From contig WRIF01000147.1 in the NCBI GenBank assembly GCA_009782865.1, positions 1 through 5,026 of the forward strand: a stretch of 5,026 nt of DNA, written 5' to 3'. Below are positions 1-4,967 of the stretch, in pieces. The position numbers and the translations under genes were made by a program. The DNA comes from Promicromonosporaceae bacterium (lineage in GTDB: Bacteria; Actinomycetota; Actinomycetes; Actinomycetales; Cellulomonadaceae). The notes under the pieces are model-generated. The model saw only the letters and a program-made list of their open reading frames with translations. It was not told the DNA's origin and ran no database searches. Within the stretch, counting starts at the first letter, position 1; each line of letters begins with the position of its first letter.

Positions 1-611
1 GTGAAGAAGGCGTGGATCAGGAAGCGGTCATGGGTGTGCACCGAACCCTCATACGGGGTAAAGATGCGCGTCCACGGCGAGTTGGCCCGCAGGCCACCCG
101 GCCAACCCGGACCACCGGCAACCACCTCGTTGGCAACCTCCCAGCCATTCATCGGGTTACCGGCGGAACCGAAGGCGCCCCATTCGGCGTCCTTCAGGCG
201 GCCGATTCCCTCGATCCAGGTGTCGACGCGGTCAAGCATCTCCTGCTGGTTCTCCGGGGTGTTGGTCATCTCCGGGTTGGCGGGGCCCGCCGGCTGGGTG
301 GGGTTCTGCGCCCACCACCAGGAAGGCGTCTGCGAGTGCCAGATGAGCACGTGACCGAAGACGGTCATGTCATGCTCGAGCGCGAAGTTCATCGCGGCCC
401 GAGCCTGGCCATTGACGGCCTGCCGGTGGAAGCCAACCGGGCCCTGGTCGCCGGCGGGGCCGGTGAACCAGCTGTCGGGCTTGTGGTGGTTTTCCATCAC
501 CAGGTGGTTGTAGTGGCGGCGCAGGATCTCGGAGTTGCCACCGACCAGGTCGCCCTGGTTGACGGCCGAACCGACGACGATGCCCGGGAAGCTGTCGCGC
601 AGCGGCAGGTA
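1..611 (-). other. GH10 catalytic module 2, partial (residues about 1299-1501)
   Basis: It begins YLPLRDSFPGIVVG (1299-1312), almost the same as module 1. Then come ENHHKP (1338-1343), WHSQTP (1389-1394) and WEVANE (1455-1460) with acid/base Glu1460, exactly 1000 residues after Glu460. The window ends before the nucleophile Glu, so completeness and activity cannot be judged. Differences from module 1 include WWW in place of WFW after WHSQTP, a distinct NPTQPAGPANP loop (1401-1411), and a shorter segment before the acid/base (KDAEWGAFGSAG against a longer loop in module 1). No cysteine-repeat linker precedes it. Near identity of the active-site half suggests the same substrate. Confidence 0.9.
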
Positions 612-3600
612 GGCGCCCCCGGTCACCAGCGGCTCCAGGCGCGTGATGCGGATGAAGTCGACGAGGATGTCGAAGTTGCCGGTGGCCGGCTGGGTGCCGC
701 CCACGGTCAGTTGGGCTCCCGGACGCGGCGCATAGCCGCCGACGTTGATCGAGGTCCAGGCAACATTGCCGATGGTGACGTTGCCCTGGTTGGTGGCGGC
801 CGCCCCGTTGGAGGTGGAGATGAAGCGGGCCTGGCGCACGCCGGTGCCGGTCATCGGGTCGGCCACCCGCACGGCCGCCTGCATGGCGTAACGGCCGTCC
901 TCGGTCAACATGCCGAGGTCGGAGCGCAGGCCCTGCGTGATGTCCTCGCGGCCGGAGATCCGCAGCACGTTGCGGCTCGGATCGGCCGGGTCGGGCACCA
1001 GCGACAGCGTGACGTTGTCACCGAACACGTGCCAGCCGGCCAGCTGGGCCAGCAGGTCGGCGTCGGGGTCGAGGCTGTTCATGTCGAGGTAGGAGACCAC
1101 TCCCGGCCCGGACGGGAACACGTGCGCGGGGGGCGGGAGGTCTTCGACCAGTTCGAAGGCGCCCCAGCGGTAGGAGTTGACGTCTCCGTTGACCGCGGAG
1201 GTGGCCCACGAGTGCACCGAGGTGCGGGCAGAGCCGTCGCCGTCGATCACGCGCAGGTCGAAGCCGTGGATGGCTCCGATGCCGCCGAGGGCGGTGTTCC
1301 ACTGGCCCAGCTGGTGGCCGGTGCCCACGCCGATGTGCAGCTCGAGCTCGGCGGTCCAGCCGGTCTCGGTCAGGGTGGTGTGGATGCCGGCACCCTGGAC
1401 GATGCGGTTGTTGTGGTTGCCGTCGCCGTGGGGGCGAGACCATTGGCCGTTTGGCGAGATGCGCAGGCGCAGGTCGTACCAGCCGCGCAGGGCGCCGGCC
1501 CGAGCATTGCCAATGTCAAACATCAACTCGATGGAGTCAAAGTTGGCGCCGAAGGCGGGCTGGTTGACGAAGCCATCGGCGTTGGCGGCGCCGGAGGCGG
1601 CGACCACGTCGGGGTCGGTGACGTCGATGAACAGCAGCAGCCGGTCAACGTCGGTCTCGTACCACATCAGGTAGGCGGTGGCGGTGGCCCCCTCGAGGTC
1701 GCCGGACACCAGGGTGTTCACCTCGATGCGTTGGGCGTTGTCCCAGAGCTCGTCACGCACGCCGTCGAACACGGGGCGCTCGTCGGTGCGCGGGATGGGC
1801 ACGTAGGCGAGCGGGGTCTCGAACTCGAGGGTGCCGGTGCCGCCGGTGGTGACGAACTCGCCAAGGCGGTCGCCGCTGGCGTTGTACACGCGCAGGTCGA
1901 AGGCCACGGAGTCGCCCAGTTCGGCGGAGTGCGGGATGCGCACGATGGCCCGGTAGCCGCCCCCGTGGGCGGCGGTGATGGCGGTGGCTCCGCCGCTCCG
2001 GGCGACGATTCCGCTGCGACCGACGCGAGTGACCTGATCGTCGAGCACGACGTCAAAGACGTAGCCGTCGGCCGAAGAGTCAACCCAGGAGGGGTGGATC
2101 GTCGCCAGCACGGTCAGGTAGTTGGGAGACCAGCGGGCGTGCCAGTCGGCGGCGTTGCGGGCCGTGCGGGCCGGCAGCTGGTTCCAGTACGGGCCGTCGA
2201 ACGAGGCGGCCGTCAGGGGGACGGAGCCCTCAAAGACCAACACCTCCTGGTCCAGGACGGGCAGGACGGGGCGAATGAAGTTCGCTGCGTCCTCTGGGGC
2301 CATCAACATGTCGCCGGAGTAGACCGCGCCGAAGAACGCGGGCTTGGCCGTGAAGTTGACCGAGGCCCCGCCGACGGCGGCCGGGGCGTTGCCACCCCAG
2401 TGCAACAGCGGGCGCTGACCGGAGCGCCAGGAGCGCTGGTCGTCGATGCCCCACAGGGTGACGTTGTCGATGTCACCGAAGCGGGCGTGGTGACGGCGGA
2501 TGACGTCGAAGGACTCGCGGTAGTAGTGGGCCTGCCGGTTCATCATCTCGTGGATGTTGCCGAGCCCGGTGTCGGTGATGGTGACGTCGATCTCGGTGAC
2601 GGCCTGCAGCACCGGCCGGCGAATCCAGTTGCACTCCTGCGTCGAACCGGCGGGCAGGGAGTCACACTGGGGGGCACCGTCGCGCCAGGCGAAGTACTCC
2701 AGCGCGTAGTACAGGCCCCGCACCGGCCACTCCAGGCCGGCGTGGAACTGGTGACCCACCCCATCCAGCGGAGCACCCGCATCCAACAGGGCGTTGGCCA
2801 GGCGCATGAACTGATACCGCTTGGTGGCCGGGTTATCCGGCGAACCAAGACCCCGCTCCGTGTTGTAGTCGTTGATCCACAACGTCACGCGATTTTCGCC
2901 CGAGGCGCGGAAGGCGCCGGGGGCGGAGCAGTCGTAGGGCAGGCCCTCGGCCCGGCCGGGGCGGTCGATGTGGTGCTCACAGTTGAACACGCGGTCGGCC
3001 TCGAAGAAGGCGTGGATCAGGAAGCGGTCATGGGTGTGCACCGAACCCTCATACGGGGTAAAGATGCGCGTCCACGGCGAGTTGGCCCGCAGGCCACCCG
3101 GCCAACCCGGACCACCGGCGACGACCTCGTTGGCAACCTCCCAGCCATTCATCGGGTTGCCGGGGCCACCGAACGGTCCCCAGCCGGGGTGCGCGGGGTT
3201 GCCCTCGATGCCAACGTCCTTCAGGCGGCCGATTCCCTCGATCCAGGTGGTGAGGCGGTTCAGCATCTCCTGCTGGTTCTCCGGAGTGTTGGTCATCTCC
3301 GGGGAGGCGGCGGCCATGTTGGTGCGCCAGAACCAGGCGGGGGTCTGCGAGTGCCAGACGATCACGTGGCCGAAGAGGGTCATGTCGTGCTCGAGCGCGA
3401 AGTTCATCGCGGCACGGGCCTGGGCGTTGACGGCCTGGCGGTGGAAGCCGGTGCCGGTGCCGGGACCGGTGAACCAGTTGTCGGGCTTGTGGTGGTTTTC
3501 CATCACCAGGTGGTCATAGTGACCGAGGATGTTGTTGCGGCGGGCCACGGTGGCGGCCCCGGCGCCGACGAAGTCGGCCTGGTGCACGGCCACGCCTGTG

Positions 3601-4505
3601 ACGATGCCCGGGAAGGTGTCGCGCAGCGGCAGGTAGGGCGAGGGCGGGGCGATGCACAACGGGTCATCGAGCAGCAGGTCTCCCAGGCCCGGGTAGGGGC
3701 ACGGGGTCAGACACAGCGGATCGTCCTGGGAGAGGTGGCCGAGGCTGGCATACGGGCAGGCCTGTACCACGCGGTGGACCTCGATGTAGTCGACGTGGAA
3801 GACGGTGCCGTTGTTGCCGGCCGTGCCCCCGATGCCGAAGAACGGACGATAGCCGTCGTTGGCGGTGTTGGTCAGGGTGCGGGTGACGGTCTGCCACTCC
3901 GCGCCGATCTGCGCCACGGGCGCCAGGGTGGTCTGCGGCCAGCCGCCGGCGCCGGTGAGACGCCACTCGAACGGGCGGGTGCCGGTGGCGGGCGTGACCA
4001 TGCGGACACGGGCCGACAGCTCGTAGACGTTGCCCGCGGCGAGCACGTTCACTGGGCCGGAGAGACCATCCCACGGGTCACTGGCGCGGGTCAGGGCGAC
4101 GATCGTGTTGCCTCCCTCATCGATCAGGTCGATCAGGGCGTTGCCGTTGCGGAACCAACCGGGCAGGGCAGGGTCGCTAAAGGAGGTGCCGTCCAGGGTG
4201 GCGGCGGCGAAGTCGGACACCCACACGGGGACCCGGTCTCCCGGCTCCGGAATGGCGGGAGTCTCTTCTCCGCCCATCCCCTCGCCACCGGCTTCGTCGG
4301 CGACGGCATCGGTCGGCGCTTCTTCGGCCGGGGTCACACCCTCCTGAATCAGCTCCCCTAGGGCCGGGTAGTCGGCGGCGGCGGGGGCGCCGAGGCCTGT
4401 CAGCATGGTGGCCAGCAGGGCGGTGGTTCCCGCTACCGCGGCTGCCCGCTGGATTCGCGCACTACGCGCAGCTCTGCGGCCCGAGGGGCTTAGAGCACTC
4501 TTCAT
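1..4505 (-). CDS. Secreted multimodular endo-1,4-beta-xylanase with two GH10 modules (3' end outside window)
   Basis: Minus-strand frame open from ATG at 4505-4503 to the window edge: 1501 residues with no stop, C-terminus missing. The start is supported by AAAGGAG seven bases upstream and an immediate signal peptide. Module order: signal peptide, acidic linker, CBM22-like, double Cys-repeat linker, GH10, degenerate CBM9-like, CBM9, CBM22/CBM4_9-like, second GH10. GH10 enzymes are retaining glycosidases that cut internal beta-1,4 xylosidic bonds in xylan; CBM22 and CBM9 modules bind xylan or glycan chain ends. Visible GH10 signatures include WHSQTP (384-389), WEVANE (455-460) and TEID (637-640). 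The product should be exported and act outside the cell, free or surface-bound; any anchor (SLH, LPXTG or similar) would lie past the left edge. Most multimodular xylanases carry one GH10, so two in one chain is unusual. Function as a GH10 enzyme is nearly certain; strict preference for xylan over related glycans is inferred from the family. Confidence 0.95.
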   Translation of the reverse strand, partial: MKSALSPSGRRAARSARIQRAAAVAGTTALLATMLTGLGAPAAADYPALGELIQEGVTPAEEAPTDAVADEAGGEGMGGEETPAIPEPGDRVPVWVSDFAAATLDGTSFSDPALPGWFRNGNALIDLIDEGGNTIVALTRASDPWDGLSGPVNVLAAGNVYELSARVRMVTPATGTRPFEWRLTGAGGWPQTTLAPVAQIGAEWQTVTRTLTNTANDGYRPFFGIGGTAGNNGTVFHVDYIEVHRVVQACPYASLGHLSQDDPLCLTPCPYPGLGDLLLDDPLCIAPPSPYLPLRDTFPGIVTGVAVHQADFVGAGAATVARRNNILGHYDHLVMENHHKPDNWFTGPGTGTGFHRQAVNAQARAAMNFALEHDMTLFGHVIVWHSQTPAWFWRTNMAAASPEMTNTPENQQEMLNRLTTWIEGIGRLKDVGIEGNPAHPGWGPFGGPGNPMNGWEVANEVVAGGPGWPGGLRANSPWTRIFTPYEGSVHTHDRFLIHAFFEADRVFNCEHHIDRPGRAEGLPYDCSAPGAFRASGENRVTLWINDYNTERGLGSPDNPATKRYQFMRLANALLDAGAPLDGVGHQFHAGLEWPVRGLYYALEYFAWRDGAPQCDSLPAGSTQECNWIRRPVLQAVTEIDVTITDTGLGNIHEMMNRQAHYYRESFDVIRRHHARFGDIDNVTLWGIDDQRSWRSGQRPLLHWGGNAPAAVGGASVNFTAKPAFFGAVYSGDMLMAPEDAANFIRPVLPVLDQEVLVFEGSVPLTAASFDGPYWNQLPARTARNAADWHARWSPNYLTVLATIHPSWVDSSADGYVFDVVLDDQVTRVGRSGIVARSGGATAITAAHGGGYRAIVRIPHSAELGDSVAFDLRVYNASGDRLGEFVTTGGTGTLEFETPLAYVPIPRTDERPVFDGVRDELWDNAQRIEVNTLVSGDLEGATATAYLMWYETDVDRLLLFIDVTDPDVVAASGAANADGFVNQPAFGANFDSIELMFDIGNARAGALRGWYDLRLRISPNGQWSRPHGDGNHNNRIVQGAGIHTTLTETGWTAELELHIGVGTGHQLGQWNTALGGIGAIHGFDLRVIDGDGSARTSVHSWATSAVNGDVNSYRWGAFELVEDLPPPAHVFPSGPGVVSYLDMNSLDPDADLLAQLAGWHVFGDNVTLSLVPDPADPSRNVLRISGREDITQGLRSDLGMLTEDGRYAMQAAVRVADPMTGTGVRQARFISTSNGAAATNQGNVTIGNVAWTSINVGGYAPRPGAQLTVGGTQPATGNFDILVDFIRITRLEPLVTGGAYLPLRDSFPGIVVGSAVNQGDLVGGNSEILRRHYNHLVMENHHKPDSWFTGPAGDQGPVGFHRQAVNGQARAAMNFALEHDMTVFGHVLIWHSQTPSWWWAQNPTQPAGPANPEMTNTPENQQEMLDRVDTWIEGIGRLKDAEWGAFGSAGNPMNGWEVANEVVAGGPGWPGGLRANSPWTRIFTPYEGSVHTHDRFLIHAFF
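3..158. repeat. Direct repeat copy B (inside second GH10 module)
   Basis: Bases 3-119 are identical to 3003-3119 (117 bp with no mismatch). Extending to 158/3158 adds only two mismatches, at 120 and 123. Bases 1-2 differ from 3001-3002, so the perfect block ends just inside the window. It encodes residues about 1450-1501 of the xylanase, from the acid/base motif to the start of the next helix. Synonymous sites are also unchanged, beyond what protein-level selection alone would require. Confidence 0.97.
633..1106 (-). other. CBM22/CBM4_9-type carbohydrate-binding module 2 (residues about 1134-1291)
   Basis: This is a second beta-sandwich placed just before the second GH10, as module 1 is before the first. 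Shared layout with module 1: GWHVFGDN (1157-1164, against GWFRNGN), TQGLRSDLGML then GRYAMQAAVRV (1190-1213, against WDGLSGPVNVL then VYELSARVRM), an AWTSI strand (1249-1253), and closing ILVDFIRITRL (1280-1290, against FHVDYIEVHRV). The protein sequences have diverged far more than the GH10 pair. The match to module 1 supports duplication of a CBM-GH10 unit; xylan binding is inferred. Confidence 0.55.
1143..1790 (-). other. CBM9 carbohydrate-binding module (residues about 906-1121)
   Basis: The opening RPVFDGVRDELWDNAQRI (909-926) is the typical CBM9 start. It is followed by ATATAYLMWYETDVDRLLLFIDVTDPDV (about 940-967), the common 'KVLWDxxxLYVxxxVxDP' pattern, then FDSIELMFDIGN (988-999), a GWTAELELHI strand (1049-1058), a GFDLRVIDGDG strand (1081-1091) and the closing YRWGAFELV (1112-1120), matching the usual '...WGxxxL' end. 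CBM9 modules bind cellulose or xylan, often at reducing chain ends. It lies C-terminal to GH10-1, its usual place, here as the second of two CBM9-like units. Confidence 0.82.
1797..2273 (-). other. Degenerate CBM9-like module (residues about 745-903)
   Basis: The stretch between GH10-1 and the clear CBM9 follows the same strand order as CBM9 but with weaker motifs. FEGSVPLTAASFDGPYWNQLP (about 757-777) mirrors the 'DGxxDxxWxxA' opening. WHARWSPNYLTVLATI (788-803) mirrors 'LWDENYLYVLAEV', followed by DGYVFDVVLDD. GYRAIVRIPHSAELGDSVAFDLRVYN (about 850-875) mirrors the 'GYxxExAIPW...GxxIGFDVxVND' end. It is about 160 residues against about 210 for its neighbour. Ligand binding may be lost. Tandem CBM9 after GH10 is known in clostridial xylanases, which supports the reading, but a different beta-sandwich spacer is possible. 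Confidence 0.5.
2301..3635 (-). other. GH10 catalytic module 1, complete (residues about 291-735)
   Basis: This is a complete GH10 TIM-barrel. It begins YLPLRDTFPGIVTG (291-304). Subsite residues are present: E336-N337-x-x-K340, H385 in WHSQTP, N459 and acid/base E460 in WEVANE, Q586-x-H588, nucleophile E638 and D640 in TEIDVT, and W685 and W693 in LWGIDDQRSW. All expected catalytic and main subsite residues are therefore present and the module should be active. At about 445 residues it is longer than the usual 300-350. Extra length includes an insert before WINDYN (about 503-541) with C509 and C526, and a second stretch with C614 and C625; each pair could form a disulfide. Boundaries are approximate. 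Confidence 0.93.
3003..3158. repeat. Direct repeat copy A (inside first GH10 module)
   Basis: Partner of the block at 3-158, in the same orientation and 3000 bp away. Further shorter shared blocks lie to the right, for example 473-508 against 3479-3514 (36 bp, offset 3006), separated by more diverged loops. This patchwork of identical and diverged stretches is typical of duplication followed by gene conversion. Confidence 0.97.
3645..3758 (-). repeat. Two tandem 19-residue Cys repeats forming the CBM-GH10 linker (residues 250-287)
   Basis: Copy 1 is CPYASLGHLSQDDPLCLTP (250-268, bases 3702-3758) and copy 2 is CPYPGLGDLLLDDPLCIAP (269-287, bases 3645-3701). They match at 13 of 19 positions, including both cysteines, the CPY start, the LG pair and the DDPLC end. 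A fading third start, PSPYLPL, leads into the GH10 module. Each copy could form one small disulfide loop after export, making a compact rather than floppy spacer. The second GH10 module lacks this linker. I do not recognise it as dockerin, TSP3 or any other named repeat. Confidence 0.85.
3765..4226 (-). other. CBM22/CBM4_9-type carbohydrate-binding module 1 (residues about 94-247)
   Basis: This roughly 150-residue module sits between the acidic linker and the catalytic module, where xylanase CBM22 (thermostabilising) modules usually lie. Visible family-like features: a GWFRNGNA segment near 116-123, TRASDPWDGLSGPV around 140-152 matching the CBM22 'TR...WDG' pattern, a YELSARVRM strand (161-169), a W-Q-T strand (204-206) and a terminal FHVDYIEVHRV strand (236-246) that fits the closing beta-strand of the CBM4_9 fold. 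Xylan binding is inferred. Assignment to CBM22 rather than another family in the same fold group is by pattern only. Confidence 0.65.
4374..4505 (-). other. Signal peptide (residues 1-44)
   Basis: The N-terminus has a long basic n-region with Arg at 10, 11, 14, 17 and 20, then a hydrophobic Ala/Val/Leu core at about 21-38, and a small-residue c-region ending G-A-P-A-A-A before Asp45. Cleavage is most likely after Ala44 (AAA before DYPAL) or after Ala42. The two adjacent arginines (RR at 10-11) are too far from the core and lack the Tat consensus residues, so Sec export is favoured. Residues about 60-93 that follow are rich in Glu, Asp, Gly and Pro and look like a flexible linker. Confidence 0.88.
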
Positions 4506-4512
4506 GTGGTCG

Positions 4513-4519
4513 CTCCTTT
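4513..4519 (-). promoter_or_regulatory. Ribosome binding site of the xylanase gene
   Basis: On the minus strand the sequence is AAAGGAG, seven bases before ATG. It is a strong Shine-Dalgarno match and fixes the start codon at 4505. Confidence 0.88.
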
Positions 4520-4531
4520 GCGAGTTGCTGC

Positions 4532-4561
4532 CGGGCTGCCCGGTCGATGTCCGACAGCCCG
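4532..4561 (-). other. Leader hairpin 1 in the 5' UTR
   Basis: A 7-bp perfect stem (4532-4538 with 4555-4561, CGGGCTG/CAGCCCG) encloses a 16-base loop that contains a further CGG/CCG pairing (4541-4543 with 4551-4553). It lies about 13 bases upstream of the ribosome binding site and leaves that site unpaired. It could stabilise the mRNA or tune translation. No known riboswitch class is recognisable. Confidence 0.45.
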
Positions 4562-4563
4562 CT

Positions 4564-4581
4564 GGAACCACAGGCGGTTCC
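4564..4581 (-). other. Leader hairpin 2 in the 5' UTR
   Basis: A perfect 6-bp stem GGAACC (4564-4569) and GGTTCC (4576-4581) with a 6-base loop sits directly next to leader hairpin 1. In GC-rich DNA a stem this short can arise by chance; its adjacency to the first hairpin is the only added support. Confidence 0.35.
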
Positions 4582-4612
4582 CAGACCCAGGGTAAAGGGT
4601 TAGGGCAGGTTT

Positions 4613-4626
4613 TGTGAACGTTCACA
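4613..4626. promoter_or_regulatory. LacI-family-type operator, perfect 14-bp palindrome
   Basis: TGTGAACGTTCACA is a perfect inverted repeat with a central CG, the classic architecture of LacI/GalR-family operators. It lies 107 bases upstream of the xylanase ATG. In actinobacteria, LacI-family repressors commonly control glycan-degrading genes and release DNA when bound by an oligosaccharide. No regulator gene is in the window, so the repressor and its inducer (perhaps a xylo-oligosaccharide) are inferred. Confidence 0.8.
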
Positions 4627-4646
4627 TTCAACTGGGGCCGAGGAAA

Positions 4647-4675
4647 ACGATTTCTCTCAGCGCGTAAAGTGTCAG
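4647..4675 (-). promoter_or_regulatory. Candidate promoter for the xylanase gene (weak)
   Basis: On the minus strand CTGACA (4670-4675) matches the -35 consensus at 5 of 6 positions. Seventeen bases later is AATCGT (4647-4652), a poor -10 with 3 of 6. Transcription would begin near 4640, placing the palindromic operator at about +14 to +27, a usual position for a repressor roadblock. An alternative is TTGAAT (4626-4631) overlapping the operator, as a -35 without a convincing -10. The true start is uncertain. Confidence 0.25.
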
Positions 4676-4887
4676 TGATTTCCGGAGGAGGTTTGTCCGG
4701 GAAAACTCGCACCTACCGTCCCCATCAGGGCGTCTGCCTGGCAACGCGGTCCGTGAGGCGAGGCCGCGGCATCTGGGACCCTGCCTGGAGCGAAAGGGGG
4801 CGCTGGTGCCGGGCCGCCGAGCCCTAGGACCGTTTGCCTGCTGCCCGTCAGCCCTGGCCTATCAGCACCATCGGGAGAAGACAACCA

Positions 4888-4932
4888 GAGGGGGTCTCCC
4901 CCTGCCCGGTGTGGGCGGGAGGAGACCCCCTC
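4888..4932 (-). terminator. Strong GC-rich hairpin, probable terminator of an upstream transcript
   Basis: Perfect 12-bp arms GAGGGGGTCTCC (4888-4899) and GGAGACCCCCTC (4921-4932) continue inward with 3 and 4 more pairs separated by single-base bulges, closing on a 5-base loop (4908-4912). Downstream on the minus strand is TGGTTGTCTTC, moderately T-rich; on the plus strand there is no T run. It most likely ends a minus-strand transcript from a gene beyond the right edge, insulating the xylanase promoter. Actinobacterial terminators often lack a long U tract. Confidence 0.6.
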
Positions 4933-4940
4933 GTGATGGC

Positions 4941-4967
4941 TGCTAGCGGTCATGATGACTGCTAGCA
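4941..4967. repeat. 27-bp near-perfect palindrome
   Basis: The outer arms TGCTAGC (4941-4947) and GCTAGCA (4961-4967) pair perfectly. The inner bases continue the symmetry to a single central G at 4954, so 12 of 13 pairs match; the exception, 4948/4960, is a G-T that would wobble-pair in RNA. It lies eight bases from the large hairpin. It could be a second terminator hairpin or a dimeric regulator site; neither strand has an adjacent T run, which slightly favours a protein-binding site. Confidence 0.6.

Noticed and set aside
1..354. Plus-strand frames at 1-354 and 2968-3519 with the same protein sequence
   Set aside because: They share sequence only because both lie antisense to the duplicated GH10 segment; no ribosome binding site or family features.
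3645..3758. Possible dockerin or thrombospondin type 3 calcium repeats in the Cys linker
   Set aside because: The DD pairs suggested calcium binding, but the DxDxDG-type loops of both families are absent.
3664..4074. Arg/Pro/His-rich minus-strand frame (also those at 1018-1443, 1718-2083, 2230-2454 and 2543-2848)
   Set aside because: Out-of-frame shadows of the xylanase gene; Arg/Pro/His- or Ser/Thr/Pro-rich composition typical of alternative frames in GC-rich DNA.
12..4361. Very long plus-strand reading frame (1449 residues)
   Set aside because: It is the exact codon-phase complement of the GH10 gene. Its translation has low-complexity Gly/Val/Ala/Asp composition and no family motifs, whereas the minus frame shows all GH10 signatures, a signal peptide and a ribosome binding site.
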